DNA of 19,358 bases from Oscillospiraceae bacterium. Lineage in GTDB: Bacteria > Bacillota_A > Clostridia > Oscillospirales > Oscillospiraceae. Numbering within the stretch: position 1 is the first letter of the stretch; each line of letters begins with the position of its first letter. Below, in pieces: positions 1-7,141 of this stretch. A program made the position numbers and the translations under genes. The notes beneath the pieces were generated by a model. It made no database searches. It was not told the origin of the DNA and worked only from the letters and a program-made list of their open reading frames with translations. The stretch lies in contig CADAPN010000018.1 in NCBI GenBank assembly GCA_902789835.1, positions 1-19,358 on the forward strand, in the 5' to 3' direction.

Positions 1-1
1 G

Positions 2-340
2 GATCTGGTCAAAATTCTCAGCGAGCGGTACATGAAGCCCGAGCTTCCCGAAATGAACGTCGGTGATACCGTCCGTGTCCTCGTCCGCGTGAAGGAAGGC
101 AACCGTGAGCGTACCCAGGCTTTCGAAGGCACCATCATTGCCAAGAAGCATGGCGGCATCAACGAGACCATCACCGTCCGCCGCATCTCCTACGGTGTCG
201 GCTGCGAGAAGGTCTTCCCGGTTCACTCTCCCTCTATTGTCTCCGTTACCACTGTCCGCAAGGGTAAGGTTCGCCGTGCGAAGCTGTACTATCTGCGTGA
301 CCGTGTCGGCAGGAAGGCAAAGGTCAAGGAGCGCCTGTAA
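2..340 (+). CDS. rplS: 50S ribosomal protein L19 (5' end at window edge)
   Basis: Large-subunit ribosomal protein L19, which sits at the 30S-50S interface. The reading frame is open from base 2, and its first codons ([18 protein letters not shown]) match the usual L19 N-terminus without the initial Met. Base 1 is therefore most likely the third base of the start codon, and the ATG at 32 is internal. Family hallmarks are visible: [15 protein letters not shown], the ISYGVG stretch, FPVHSP, and the basic C-terminal [18 protein letters not shown]. The length, about 113 residues with the missing Met, is normal for the family. A strong hairpin follows the stop directly, so the gene probably ends its operon (trmD-rplS is the usual order, but nothing upstream is visible). 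Identification is secure. Confidence 0.97.
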   Translation, partial: DLVKILSERYMKPELPEMNVGDTVRVLVRVKEGNRERTQAFEGTIIAKKHGGINETITVRRISYGVGCEKVFPVHSPSIVSVTTVRKGKVRRAKLYYLRDRVGRKAKVKERL

Positions 341-351
341 GGGTGCATGTC

Positions 352-390
352 AAATGGCGTCTTCGAACAGAAGACGCCATTTCCATTCTT
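352..390 (+). terminator. Rho-independent terminator of rplS
   Basis: A perfect 13-bp stem (352-364 with 370-382, arm AAATGGCGTCTTC) closes a 5-base loop and is followed by TT and CCATTCTT. It starts 11 bases after the rplS stop. Because the hairpin lies upstream of 401, it also argues against any start codon for the next gene inside it. Confidence 0.85.
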
Positions 391-400
391 GGGAGAGGAG
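391..400 (+). promoter_or_regulatory. Ribosome binding site deciding the start of the polymerase-like gene
   Basis: The purine-rich GGGAGAGGAG lies directly before the ATG at 401, with GGGAG giving about 5 bases of spacing. The alternative in-frame ATG at 347 sits at the foot of the rplS terminator hairpin, has no comparable site, and would translate the hairpin itself. Confidence 0.6.
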
Positions 401-1864
401 ATGAGAACGCTGAGGGAGAGGACTGATCGAATCCGGCGACCCGGATTCTGGCTGATGCTGCTGTTTGCGGCACAGTCGTGCCTGGACGTGCTGGCCTACT
501 GGACACGGAATGAGACCGTCACACCCGCCGGAATCATCCGGTTGGTCCTGCTGGTGGTTCTGCCGGCGGCGGTGTTTCTTGCCACCCGGCGGAAGAAGGC
601 CTTTTTCTGCTTCCTGCTGGCGGTGGGCGGGTTCTGCCTGCTCCACTTCCTGAACTCCTGGAAGCATGGCTATATCAGCCCCGTCACGGATATCCGTTAC
701 CTGGCCGGCGTGGTGCAGATGCCGGTCTTCGCGGTATGCTTTCTGCTCCTGATCCAAGATGAAGAGACCAAGCGGGATGCGTTTCGCGGGGTATGGATCG
801 GCGCCGCGCTGACCCTTCTGTTCCTGGTTATTGCGCTGCTGACGCGCACCGGGAACGTGACCTACGGAGAAGGCCTCGGCTACAGCGGCTGGGTCATCGA
901 CGAAAACCGCAACGCCAACAGCACGAATCTTGTGATCTATGCCTGCTTCTGCCTGTTTCTTGCGCTGTCCGGGAACCGACGCTGGCTGAGCTTTGCGGTG
1001 CCTGTGGCGATTGATGCGGTGTTCCTTATGAACGGGACGAAGGGCTGCTATTTTTCGATCTTTGGGATTTTCCTTTCGTTCGCGGCCTTTCTGCTGATCG
1101 ACCGGGTCTGGCTGAAGCATGACTCGCGCAGGGCGGCCGCCGCGGTTTTGCTCGTGCTGAGCATCTTCTCCGCCGCCGTCTACCGCTGGACACCCCGGTA
1201 TAAGGTCACCCAGGCCCAGCAGGCCACAGCCCGCGGGACCCAGGGGGAAATCGAAGCGACCCTGCTCGAGAAGGGAATCGACATCACCGACATGAGCCCG
1301 GAGGAGCGCTTTGAAAACCCGACGGTCAAGGAAGTTTTTGTTCACTATTACTGGAAGTACCTGGGGGTGAAGCCGGACCTGATCGACCGCTTCACCATGG
1401 ACCGGGTGCTGATGCAGTACCGCATGAGCACCGATGTGGCAAAGCTGATTGACGCCCGCGTGATGGAGCGCAACTACGCGGATCTCGTCTTCCAGGACAG
1501 CGACCTGCCCACGAAGCTGGTGGGCTTTGAGGTCTCCGAGATGGGACCGGACGGCTATGACGGGTCCTATGACATGGAAAACGACTGGCACGCCATTTTC
1601 TACTATTACGGCTATCTCGGCTTTGCCCTGTACGTATCCTTTGTGCTGTATTTCCTGCTGCGGGTGGGGCGGAAGCTTCGGAAATCGGGCCTTAGAAACT
1701 GCCTTACCATGGAGAACTTTTTCCTGCTCCTTACCCTGGGCCTGATCATTGGCCTGGCGCATTTTTCCGGTGCAACCCTGCGTCGGCCGAATGTGTCCGT
1801 TTGGATGTCTCTGGTGCTGGCCCTGATCTATTATGCCACGGAGGTGCGGAAGAATGAAGCTTAG
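401..1864 (+). CDS. O-antigen ligase/polymerase-like polytopic membrane protein
   Basis: Probable polysaccharide polymerase or ligase of the O-antigen ligase (Wzy/WaaL-like) superfamily, 487 residues, acting in the cytoplasmic membrane on lipid-linked glycans. About 12 hydrophobic segments can be counted: nine in the first ~265 residues, then a large hydrophilic loop of roughly 130 residues, then three more. This is the layout expected for the superfamily. Motif-like stretches are GYSGWVIDENRNANSTNL, resembling the family GxxxNxN region, and FLMNGTKGCYFSIFG, resembling the NGTKxxY region. The start at 401 was chosen over 347 because 347 lies in the rplS terminator. It overlaps the downstream glycosyltransferase by 11 bases, so the two are co-translated. 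The exact polymer is unknown; assignment is by topology and motif resemblance. Confidence 0.72.
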   Translation: MRTLRERTDRIRRPGFWLMLLFAAQSCLDVLAYWTRNETVTPAGIIRLVLLVVLPAAVFLATRRKKAFFCFLLAVGGFCLLHFLNSWKHGYISPVTDIRYLAGVVQMPVFAVCFLLLIQDEETKRDAFRGVWIGAALTLLFLVIALLTRTGNVTYGEGLGYSGWVIDENRNANSTNLVIYACFCLFLALSGNRRWLSFAVPVAIDAVFLMNGTKGCYFSIFGIFLSFAAFLLIDRVWLKHDSRRAAAAVLLVLSIFSAAVYRWTPRYKVTQAQQATARGTQGEIEATLLEKGIDITDMSPEERFENPTVKEVFVHYYWKYLGVKPDLIDRFTMDRVLMQYRMSTDVAKLIDARVMERNYADLVFQDSDLPTKLVGFEVSEMGPDGYDGSYDMENDWHAIFYYYGYLGFALYVSFVLYFLLRVGRKLRKSGLRNCLTMENFFLLLTLGLIIGLAHFSGATLRRPNVSVWMSLVLALIYYATEVRKNEA

Positions 1865-2783
1865 TGTGATCGTTCCGGCATACAATGCCGAGAAGACCAT
1901 CCGGCAGAGCCTGGATTCGATCCTCGCCCAGACAAGACACGTTGACGAGCTGATCGTCATCAACGACGGCTCTACAGACGGAACGGAGAAGATCCTGCAG
2001 GAATACCGTGATGCATATCCGGCCTGCTTCCGGTTCCGGACAGTGGAAAACGGCGGGCAGGGGAGAGCGCGAAATATCGGCTTTGACCTTTCCTCCGGCG
2101 ATTGGATCGGCTATGTGGACAGCGACGACTGGATCGCCCCGGAGATGTACGAACGCCTGATTGCCGCGGCCGAGCGGGAAAATGCCGATCTGGCCCTCTG
2201 TGAGGTCCTGGCGCACTTTCCGGACGGCAGCACGGCAAGAGAGTACATCTTCCGTGAAGAACGGGCCATGGCGGCGGCCGGTTTTGCCAACAACAAGCTC
2301 TTCCGGCGCGGCCTGATCGAGAACATCCGGTTTCCGGAAGAAAAGCTCTGGTATGAAGATGCCGAATTCACCGCCATCGCGATTCATCGCGCCGGGAAGA
2401 TCACCCATCTCCCAGATGCGCTCTATCACTACCGCCGCGGTCTGCCCTCCACAATGAACAACAACAACGCGCGCAAGAACCTCGACCTGCTTGAGGTGAT
2501 GATGCACCTGGAGGAGGAGCTTCTGCCGGAGGACAGGGACGATTTTGAGTTCCTGATCCTGAACCATGTTCTGCTGGACGGCATGAACCGGGTCCAGGCG
2601 ATGACGGCGGAGGACAAAAAGGACGTGCTCTGGCTGCTGCGGCAGTATGTGCGGGAGAAGATTCCGAATCTGAACGCCTCCCGCAGCTTTCGTGAAGAGA
2701 CCCGCAACCGGAGGATCATCATGCGCCTGCACTATCTCGGCCTGTCGTCTCTTGCGGAAAGCATCCTGAAACTGAAGCGATAA
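1854..2783 (+). CDS. Family 2 glycosyltransferase
   Basis: GT-A fold inverting glycosyltransferase of family GT2, 309 residues, cytoplasmic, using a nucleotide-sugar donor. Visible motifs are the N-terminal VIVPAYNAEKTI strand and loop, INDGSTDGT (about 36-44) for nucleotide binding, GGQGRARNIG (about 67-76), and the metal-binding DxD as YVDSDDW (about 88-93). The C-terminal ~200 residues have no membrane segment and probably select the acceptor. The start at 1854 has GGAGGT at 1840-1845 with 8 bases of spacing. The in-frame ATG at 1833 lacks such a site. It overlaps the end of the polymerase-like gene, and the pair likely builds or extends a surface or exopolysaccharide. Sugar specificity cannot be read from the sequence. 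Confidence 0.92.
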   Translation: MKLSVIVPAYNAEKTIRQSLDSILAQTRHVDELIVINDGSTDGTEKILQEYRDAYPACFRFRTVENGGQGRARNIGFDLSSGDWIGYVDSDDWIAPEMYERLIAAAERENADLALCEVLAHFPDGSTAREYIFREERAMAAAGFANNKLFRRGLIENIRFPEEKLWYEDAEFTAIAIHRAGKITHLPDALYHYRRGLPSTMNNNNARKNLDLLEVMMHLEEELLPEDRDDFEFLILNHVLLDGMNRVQAMTAEDKKDVLWLLRQYVREKIPNLNASRSFREETRNRRIIMRLHYLGLSSLAESILKLKR

Positions 2784-2787
2784 CGAA

Positions 2788-2816
2788 ATTTCTCCCCGCC
2801 GGAGGCGGGGAGAAAT
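2788..2816 (+). terminator. Hairpin terminator after the glycosyltransferase
   Basis: A perfect 13-bp stem (2788-2800 with 2804-2816) with a 3-base loop begins 4 bases after the stop codon. The stem core TCTCCCCGCC / GGCGGGGAGA recurs at 15221-15243. The U-tract is weak (GTGTTATACGG), so termination may be incomplete or the hairpin may mainly protect the 3' end. Confidence 0.7.
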
Positions 2817-2858
2817 GTGTTATACGGCAGGCTGCACCGCGGGACAGGACCGACATAT

Positions 2859-2899
2859 AAAGAAAAACCCGGATTCACATGAATCTGGGTTTTTCTTTT
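2859..2899. terminator. Bidirectional terminator between convergent operons
   Basis: A nearly perfect 19-bp inverted repeat is centred at 2878-2879, with arm AAAGAAAAACCCGGATTCA and one G-U pair. It is A-rich at the 5' end and T-rich at the 3' end, so it works on both strands. The stop codon of the - strand gene (2877-2875) lies inside the hairpin. It serves as the terminator of the - strand envelope operon and a second stop for the + strand polysaccharide pair. Confidence 0.88.
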
Positions 2900-3294
2900 C
2901 CGGTGGGCTTGAAACCGATTTCGATCTCCGGACGGATCTCCTTCAGGCGTTCCAGTACGCGGTCGGCCACGTCTTCCTCGTTGATGATGAGGTTTGCAAA
3001 CTCCTGATCGCCGTGCATGAGAATGACACGGTAATAGTAATAAGCCGGGCTGTCGTCGGGCTGGCATTCGCTGATGCGGACGAAGCTTCGGTCGATATAG
3101 TCATAGGGAACGTAATAGTCCTTGCCGAGATCGCGATAGTACAGCGCGAGCTTCCCGAGCCGGACGCGGGGGAGTTTGCGAAGCCCCTGATGGCCGTACT
3201 GCTCCGCGTCCGCGTGGTCGGGGATCATCGGTCCGTCCGTGACGACAGATTTGTCCGGACCGCGCAGACGGAGTTTCCTGCTGCCGAAGATCAT
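2875..3294 (-). CDS. Hypothetical protein, last gene of the envelope operon
   Basis: A 139-residue soluble protein that I do not recognise with confidence. No signal peptide or membrane segment is seen. The middle (LALYYRDLGKDYYVPYDYIDRSFVRISE, given here in pieces: LALYYRDLGKDYYVPYDYID, then RSFVRISE) is aromatic-rich with alternating hydrophobics and would suit a small beta-rich, PH-like fold. The C-terminal part (about 100-125) looks like an amphipathic helix, EEDVADRVLERLKEI. Its ATG overlaps the stop of the PAP2 gene as ATGA, so translation is probably coupled. Its position suggests an accessory to the membrane phosphatase or the MoxR/transglutaminase system, but that is inference from context only. 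It is real as a gene, since the frame is fully open to the shared terminator. Confidence 0.75.
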   Translation of the reverse strand: MIFGSRKLRLRGPDKSVVTDGPMIPDHADAEQYGHQGLRKLPRVRLGKLALYYRDLGKDYYVPYDYIDRSFVRISECQPDDSPAYYYYRVILMHGDQEFANLIINEEDVADRVLERLKEIRPEIEIGFKPTGKEKPRFM

Positions 3295-3932
3295 TCGTGA
3301 GCTCCTTTCCTGCGCTCCTTACGGAGGTCCCAGCCGTACCACCTGGAGTCATCCGGAATCCGAAGCGCGATCAGCGTACCGATGATGCCCGCGATGGTGC
3401 CGGTGATGGCGCCGCAGAGCACATCGCTGGGATAATGGACCATGAGATGGATGCGGGAGATGCCCATCAGCACGGCGAAAACCAGGGCCAGCCAGGACCA
3501 GCGCTTGTTCCCGAGCCAGAAGACGGGGACCATCGCCGCGAAGGCGGCGTTGGTGTGCCCGCTGGGGAAGCTGAAATCACTCTCGGTGTGGCTGCCGTGC
3601 GCAAGCCAGATGGGATAGAAGATGCTCTGGGGGTCTGCATAGGGGCGGGGTCTTGCGATGACGACCTTCAGCCAGAGGTTGACGGCGATGGCGCCGATGG
3701 CCAGACCCAGGCACATCGCCGTGCCGTAGCGTCTGGTAGGACGGCAGATGAGCAGGATCAGCGACAGGATGATCAGGGCGATCCCGCCCTTGCCCAGCAG
3801 AGAGACGAACTCTGCGAGGGGCTGGGTCCAGTCCCCGGCACACTCATGGAGTTTATGAACGGCGTTCACGACGCCCTCGTCGAAGCCTGCAAAAAACGAG
3901 TTGAGCCAGGCGGCTGCAGCGGTCATGTTCAT
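3291..3932 (-). CDS. PAP2-family membrane phosphatase (undecaprenyl-diphosphatase-like)
   Basis: Membrane acid phosphatase of the PAP2 superfamily, 213 residues with about 5-6 membrane segments. All three family motifs are present: KVVIARPRP (K89, R96, P97), FPSGHT (S124-G125-H126) and SRIHLMVHYPSD (S159, R160, H166, D170). The two histidines are the expected catalytic pair. Known members dephosphorylate lipid phosphates such as undecaprenyl diphosphate or phosphatidylglycerol phosphate on the outer membrane face. The substrate here is not determined. Start at 3932 with AAAGGAG on the - strand about 10 bases away; a second in-frame ATG follows two codons later. It lies 33 bases after the transglutaminase gene and overlaps the next gene by 4 bases, so it belongs to the same operon. 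Confidence 0.92.
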   Translation of the reverse strand: MNMTAAAAWLNSFFAGFDEGVVNAVHKLHECAGDWTQPLAEFVSLLGKGGIALIILSLILLICRPTRRYGTAMCLGLAIGAIAVNLWLKVVIARPRPYADPQSIFYPIWLAHGSHTESDFSFPSGHTNAAFAAMVPVFWLGNKRWSWLALVFAVLMGISRIHLMVHYPSDVLCGAITGTIAGIIGTLIALRIPDDSRWYGWDLRKERRKGAHE

Positions 3933-3965
3933 GGGTGAATGTCTCCTTTATGTTTGGTGAGTTGT

Positions 3966-6200
3966 TTATAAGTTTCCTGAGCCGTAGCGGAAGAGAAGCT
4001 TCTTCCAGGGCTTCAGCCCCGCGGCGACGCTCCGGGTCAGGTCATCCAGCTGCCCGGCACAGCGCTGCAGCTCCTCTTCACTGATGTCATGCTGACTGAA
4101 GCGGGCCTTCTCGGCGTACTGCTGCAGTTCCTGGGGCATTTCGCCGCCGTAGCGCAGAACACGCTGCGCCTGCCGGTAGAAGTTTACACAGCGCTTTTTG
4201 CCGTCCGGATCGTTCAGGCGCGACTGAAGCAGCTTTCGCAGAATCAGATAGCGTCCGAAGATCAGCGCGGTCATCGCGGCGAGAACGGCAAGCCCCGTCA
4301 GCAGGACTTTCAGAAGCGGAGACATCGGCTGCCGCGAAGACGGCGATGTGCCCGGTCCGGTTTCGCCCGGACGGTTTTCCGGAAGGGCGGGGGTGCTTCC
4401 CGGCTCTTCGGGATTGCTTTCGGAGGGATTTTCCTCTTCCCCTTCGGGGGGCGGCGTCTGCTCAAGCGGTTCTTCCGAAGGGAGCGCTTCGGGCGTCGGG
4501 GCCACGCTGCCCTCGGAGGGCTGATACTCGCCCTCGGCTGCCGAGGCGGTCACTTCCACCGGGACCCAGCCGAGCCCGTCGATGTAAACCTCCGCCCAGG
4601 CGTGGGCATCCGCGCCCGTGACTTTGACGGAACTGCCGGGATTCATGTTGTTCACCAGGTAGCCTTCACAGACGCGGGCGGGAATGCCGAGCGTCCGATA
4701 GAGCGCAACGGCCGCGGTGGCAAAATGGATGCAGTAGCCGGTGTGAGACTGGGTGAGAAAATAAACGGCGTAATCGTCGCTGGGATAGGGGGCAACGTTT
4801 ACATCATAGATGCCCTGGGATCGGACATATTCCGCCACACGCCAGAGAATGCCGCTCTGCCCGGCGCTCCAGTCCATGCTGCTGCAGATCTGCTGCAGCG
4901 CGCTGCGGGTGCTGTCCGGCAGGCGGGTATAATAGGAATGGGCATAGTCCCGATAGCGCAGCTCTTCCGCCTGCTGTTCCGACGGAAACGCGACAGACGG
5001 TGCGAGGGCGTCGGCTCCGATGGAGCTGAGATAATAGACGCCGCCGTAACTGCTGTAATTCTCGGCGGGGACCCGGACGTCGCTCTCCGTCGCCGAGATG
5101 GAGTAGTAGGGGAGATAGAGCACGTCGTAGGCCGTGGGACTCTTCAGCTGGAATTCCCCGACGGTGGTCTCGGGCATGGACGCAATCCCCTGGGCAACAA
5201 AGCTCAGGGCTTTGCCATGGGAGTTTTCCACCGCCGCAGACCAGGAGCTGCCGTTGTATTCGCCGTAGCTTCGCCCGCGGAAGTAGAGGCTTCCGTCCGT
5301 ATCCGCCGTGACCCGGAAGGCCTCGTCGTCCAGGGCCGAGGCGTCGAAGTTCGCGGTCAGGTCAAGGTCGTCTCGGCCCTGGTCCCAGCCGCTGGGGGCG
5401 CGCTGCTGCACCGGTTTCAGGCTTGGAACGGCGTGAAAGGTGTTGCTGAGGGATTCCTGGAGCTCGCCTTCGTCGCTCATCCAGTCGGCCAGGGCGTTGC
5501 CGAGCTTGTCAAAACGCTGAGAGAGGCTGATGTCCCGCTCGGTGGGCTCGTAATTGTCGGGGTTGTAGAGCAGAAGCAGCGCGCTCAGAACCAGCAGGCA
5601 GGGGAGCAGACCGAAAAACAGCGACTTCCCCGCACCGTCCTCGAAACGGAATACGTCTCCGCCCAGCTGAAGTCCGGTCAGAGAGAGAAGAAAGCCCAGA
5701 ACCGGCAGAACCTTCGGCGACCCGTTGACGGCAATGCAGAGCGCAAAAAGCGGAACGGTTGCCAGCACCACCAGAGACACCCGGAAGCTGCCGGAGCAGA
5801 GGGCGGTTGAGACAAAGGCCGCCAGAATGAAAAACACGAAAAGAAGGACCACCATGGGGTTCCCGCTCAGCCCTTCCGGAGAGGCGGCTGCGGCGCCGGC
5901 GGAATAGTGGCCGTAATAGACGGCGCTGATCCGTTCCAGAAGATCCTGGGCCTCCTGAAGAAGATCGACGCTGCGATTCTGATAAAGGTACCAGAGCACG
6001 GCCGCACTGAAGGGAAGACCGATCAGCGCGCCGTAGCGAAAAGACTCTGCAATCCAAAGAAGCAGGCAAAGCAGCGCCAGCCAAAGAAACGTTTCGGGAT
6101 TCAGCGCCAGGGCGAAGCTGTCGCGCACCATGGCGCAGAGACTGAGCATGCTCAGCTCCAGAATCACGAGATTCGCAAAACGGTTGAGGTGTCGGTTCAT
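3966..6200 (-). CDS. Membrane-anchored transglutaminase-like protein (TgpA/DUF3488-DUF4129 type)
   Basis: A 744-residue membrane protein with an extracytoplasmic transglutaminase-like domain. Roughly six N-terminal membrane segments (about 8-215) are followed by an external region of some 400 residues. The transglutaminase core contains SHTGYCIHFA (C490) and DAHAWAEVYIDGLGWVPVEV (H533; E549 where many members have Asp). A Pro/Glu/Ser-rich spacer (about 555-635) leads to one more membrane helix (about 640-665) and a cytoplasmic tail resembling DUF4129. The order MoxR-DUF58-transglutaminase is a well-known conserved cluster, but its physiological substrate is generally unknown. The start overlaps the DUF58 stop by 4 bases (ATGA), implying translational coupling. 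Family assignment is firm; whether it crosslinks or hydrolyses is unresolved. Confidence 0.9.
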   Translation of the reverse strand: MNRHLNRFANLVILELSMLSLCAMVRDSFALALNPETFLWLALLCLLLWIAESFRYGALIGLPFSAAVLWYLYQNRSVDLLQEAQDLLERISAVYYGHYSAGAAAASPEGLSGNPMVVLLFVFFILAAFVSTALCSGSFRVSLVVLATVPLFALCIAVNGSPKVLPVLGFLLSLTGLQLGGDVFRFEDGAGKSLFFGLLPCLLVLSALLLLYNPDNYEPTERDISLSQRFDKLGNALADWMSDEGELQESLSNTFHAVPSLKPVQQRAPSGWDQGRDDLDLTANFDASALDDEAFRVTADTDGSLYFRGRSYGEYNGSSWSAAVENSHGKALSFVAQGIASMPETTVGEFQLKSPTAYDVLYLPYYSISATESDVRVPAENYSSYGGVYYLSSIGADALAPSVAFPSEQQAEELRYRDYAHSYYTRLPDSTRSALQQICSSMDWSAGQSGILWRVAEYVRSQGIYDVNVAPYPSDDYAVYFLTQSHTGYCIHFATAAVALYRTLGIPARVCEGYLVNNMNPGSSVKVTGADAHAWAEVYIDGLGWVPVEVTASAAEGEYQPSEGSVAPTPEALPSEEPLEQTPPPEGEEENPSESNPEEPGSTPALPENRPGETGPGTSPSSRQPMSPLLKVLLTGLAVLAAMTALIFGRYLILRKLLQSRLNDPDGKKRCVNFYRQAQRVLRYGGEMPQELQQYAEKARFSQHDISEEELQRCAGQLDDLTRSVAAGLKPWKKLLFRYGSGNL

Positions 6201-7141
6201 TGCCAGCGCACCTCCCCGGCGGAGATTGTAAAGATACAGCGGGCGCCCGTGGCATCAAAGCCGCAGGGTTCCCGGAGCGGCCATGAGAGAATCGACGCGA
6301 CGGAGTCGTCCGCCTCGTCCTCGTTGCCGACGGGATAGAGGCTGTCCGCCACAATCACATGCGGCTCATCAAGCTCCACCAGCTTCCGGGAGAGCCAGCG
6401 CAGGACCTCCAGGCCGCGGTCTCCCTCTCCCACACGGGAGAGGACGATGAAAATGGTGCTGTTTTCCGGAATCAGCGGTTCCCGGACAATGGGCTCGTCC
6501 ATCTTGGAACTGAGCTTCCAGTGGATGCTGTTGGCGGTATCGCCCGGACGGTACTGGCGCAGGTCGTGGTCCTCGGCGAACCCTCCGCCGTACTTCGGCT
6601 TGAGGATGGTGCCCGCCTTCAGGGCCGCCTCAAAATTCACCGGCTCGTCACCTTCCGCGGCCTGGGGCATCACCGTGCAGCTTGCAACGGAGCTGCCCTT
6701 CCGGCGAATGGCGAAAATACCCAGCGCGTCTCGACATTCAAAGCGCAGCACCCGGCATTCGAGTTCGCCGCAGAGCGAGGTGTTCAGAGGCAGCTCGCTC
6801 CGGCTGCTCTCCAGATTCCGGAAGATATAGTTCAGTCGGGAACGATCCCCGGTATAGCGGTTGTAGATTTCAAGATGGAGCGTGATGGAATGGACCGGAA
6901 GCAGCCTTCTGTTGGAAAAATCAACGGTGAGTTTCGCGCTGCTTCCGCGGATGACCCGCTTCGGCGCCAGCAGCGTGACGGTCAGCCCCATCATGGACGG
7001 CAGCGAGAGCAGAAGAATGACCAGCGGCAGCAGAACCGCCGTGGCAAACACATAGGGCCCCAGCCACCCGACATAGCTGGCCCGGAAGAGCCATGCCCCG
7101 CCGACCAGCATCAGATACCCGATCAGATGAAGAATCGGCAT
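6197..7141 (-). CDS. DUF58 domain protein (MoxR partner)
   Basis: A 314-residue protein with two N-terminal membrane helices (about 5-20 and 28-50), a beta-rich middle, and the diagnostic DUF58 signature DLRQYRPGDTANSIHWKLSS (about 193-212) followed by KMDEPIVREP. DUF58 proteins carry a von Willebrand A-like fold and are the usual partners of MoxR AAA+ ATPases, thought to act in assembling or activating envelope complexes. The last ~90 residues (IFIVLSRVG.. and HVIVADSLYPV) fit the VWA-like part. Its ATG overlaps the MoxR stop by one base (TAATG), and its own stop overlaps the transglutaminase start by four, so the three are tightly co-translated. Biochemical role inferred from the family only. 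Confidence 0.9.
   Translation of the reverse strand: MPILHLIGYLMLVGGAWLFRASYVGWLGPYVFATAVLLPLVILLLSLPSMMGLTVTLLAPKRVIRGSSAKLTVDFSNRRLLPVHSITLHLEIYNRYTGDRSRLNYIFRNLESSRSELPLNTSLCGELECRVLRFECRDALGIFAIRRKGSSVASCTVMPQAAEGDEPVNFEAALKAGTILKPKYGGGFAEDHDLRQYRPGDTANSIHWKLSSKMDEPIVREPLIPENSTIFIVLSRVGEGDRGLEVLRWLSRKLVELDEPHVIVADSLYPVGNEDEADDSVASILSWPLREPCGFDATGARCIFTISAGEVRWQ

Noticed and set aside
347..400. ATG at 347 as start of the polymerase-like gene
   Set aside because: It lies at the base of the rplS terminator and would encode the hairpin. A ribosome binding site precedes 401.
350..1963. 537-codon open frame on the - strand, antisense to the polymerase-like gene
   Set aside because: It is a shadow of the GC-rich opposite strand: His/Gln/Arg-rich, no domain, no ribosome binding site, and it runs through the rplS terminator. 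The + strand frame has clear membrane helices.
4089..5810. 573-codon + strand open frame opposite the transglutaminase gene
   Set aside because: Low-quality Arg/Gly/Ala-rich translation with no motif. The - strand frame carries the transglutaminase catalytic motifs.
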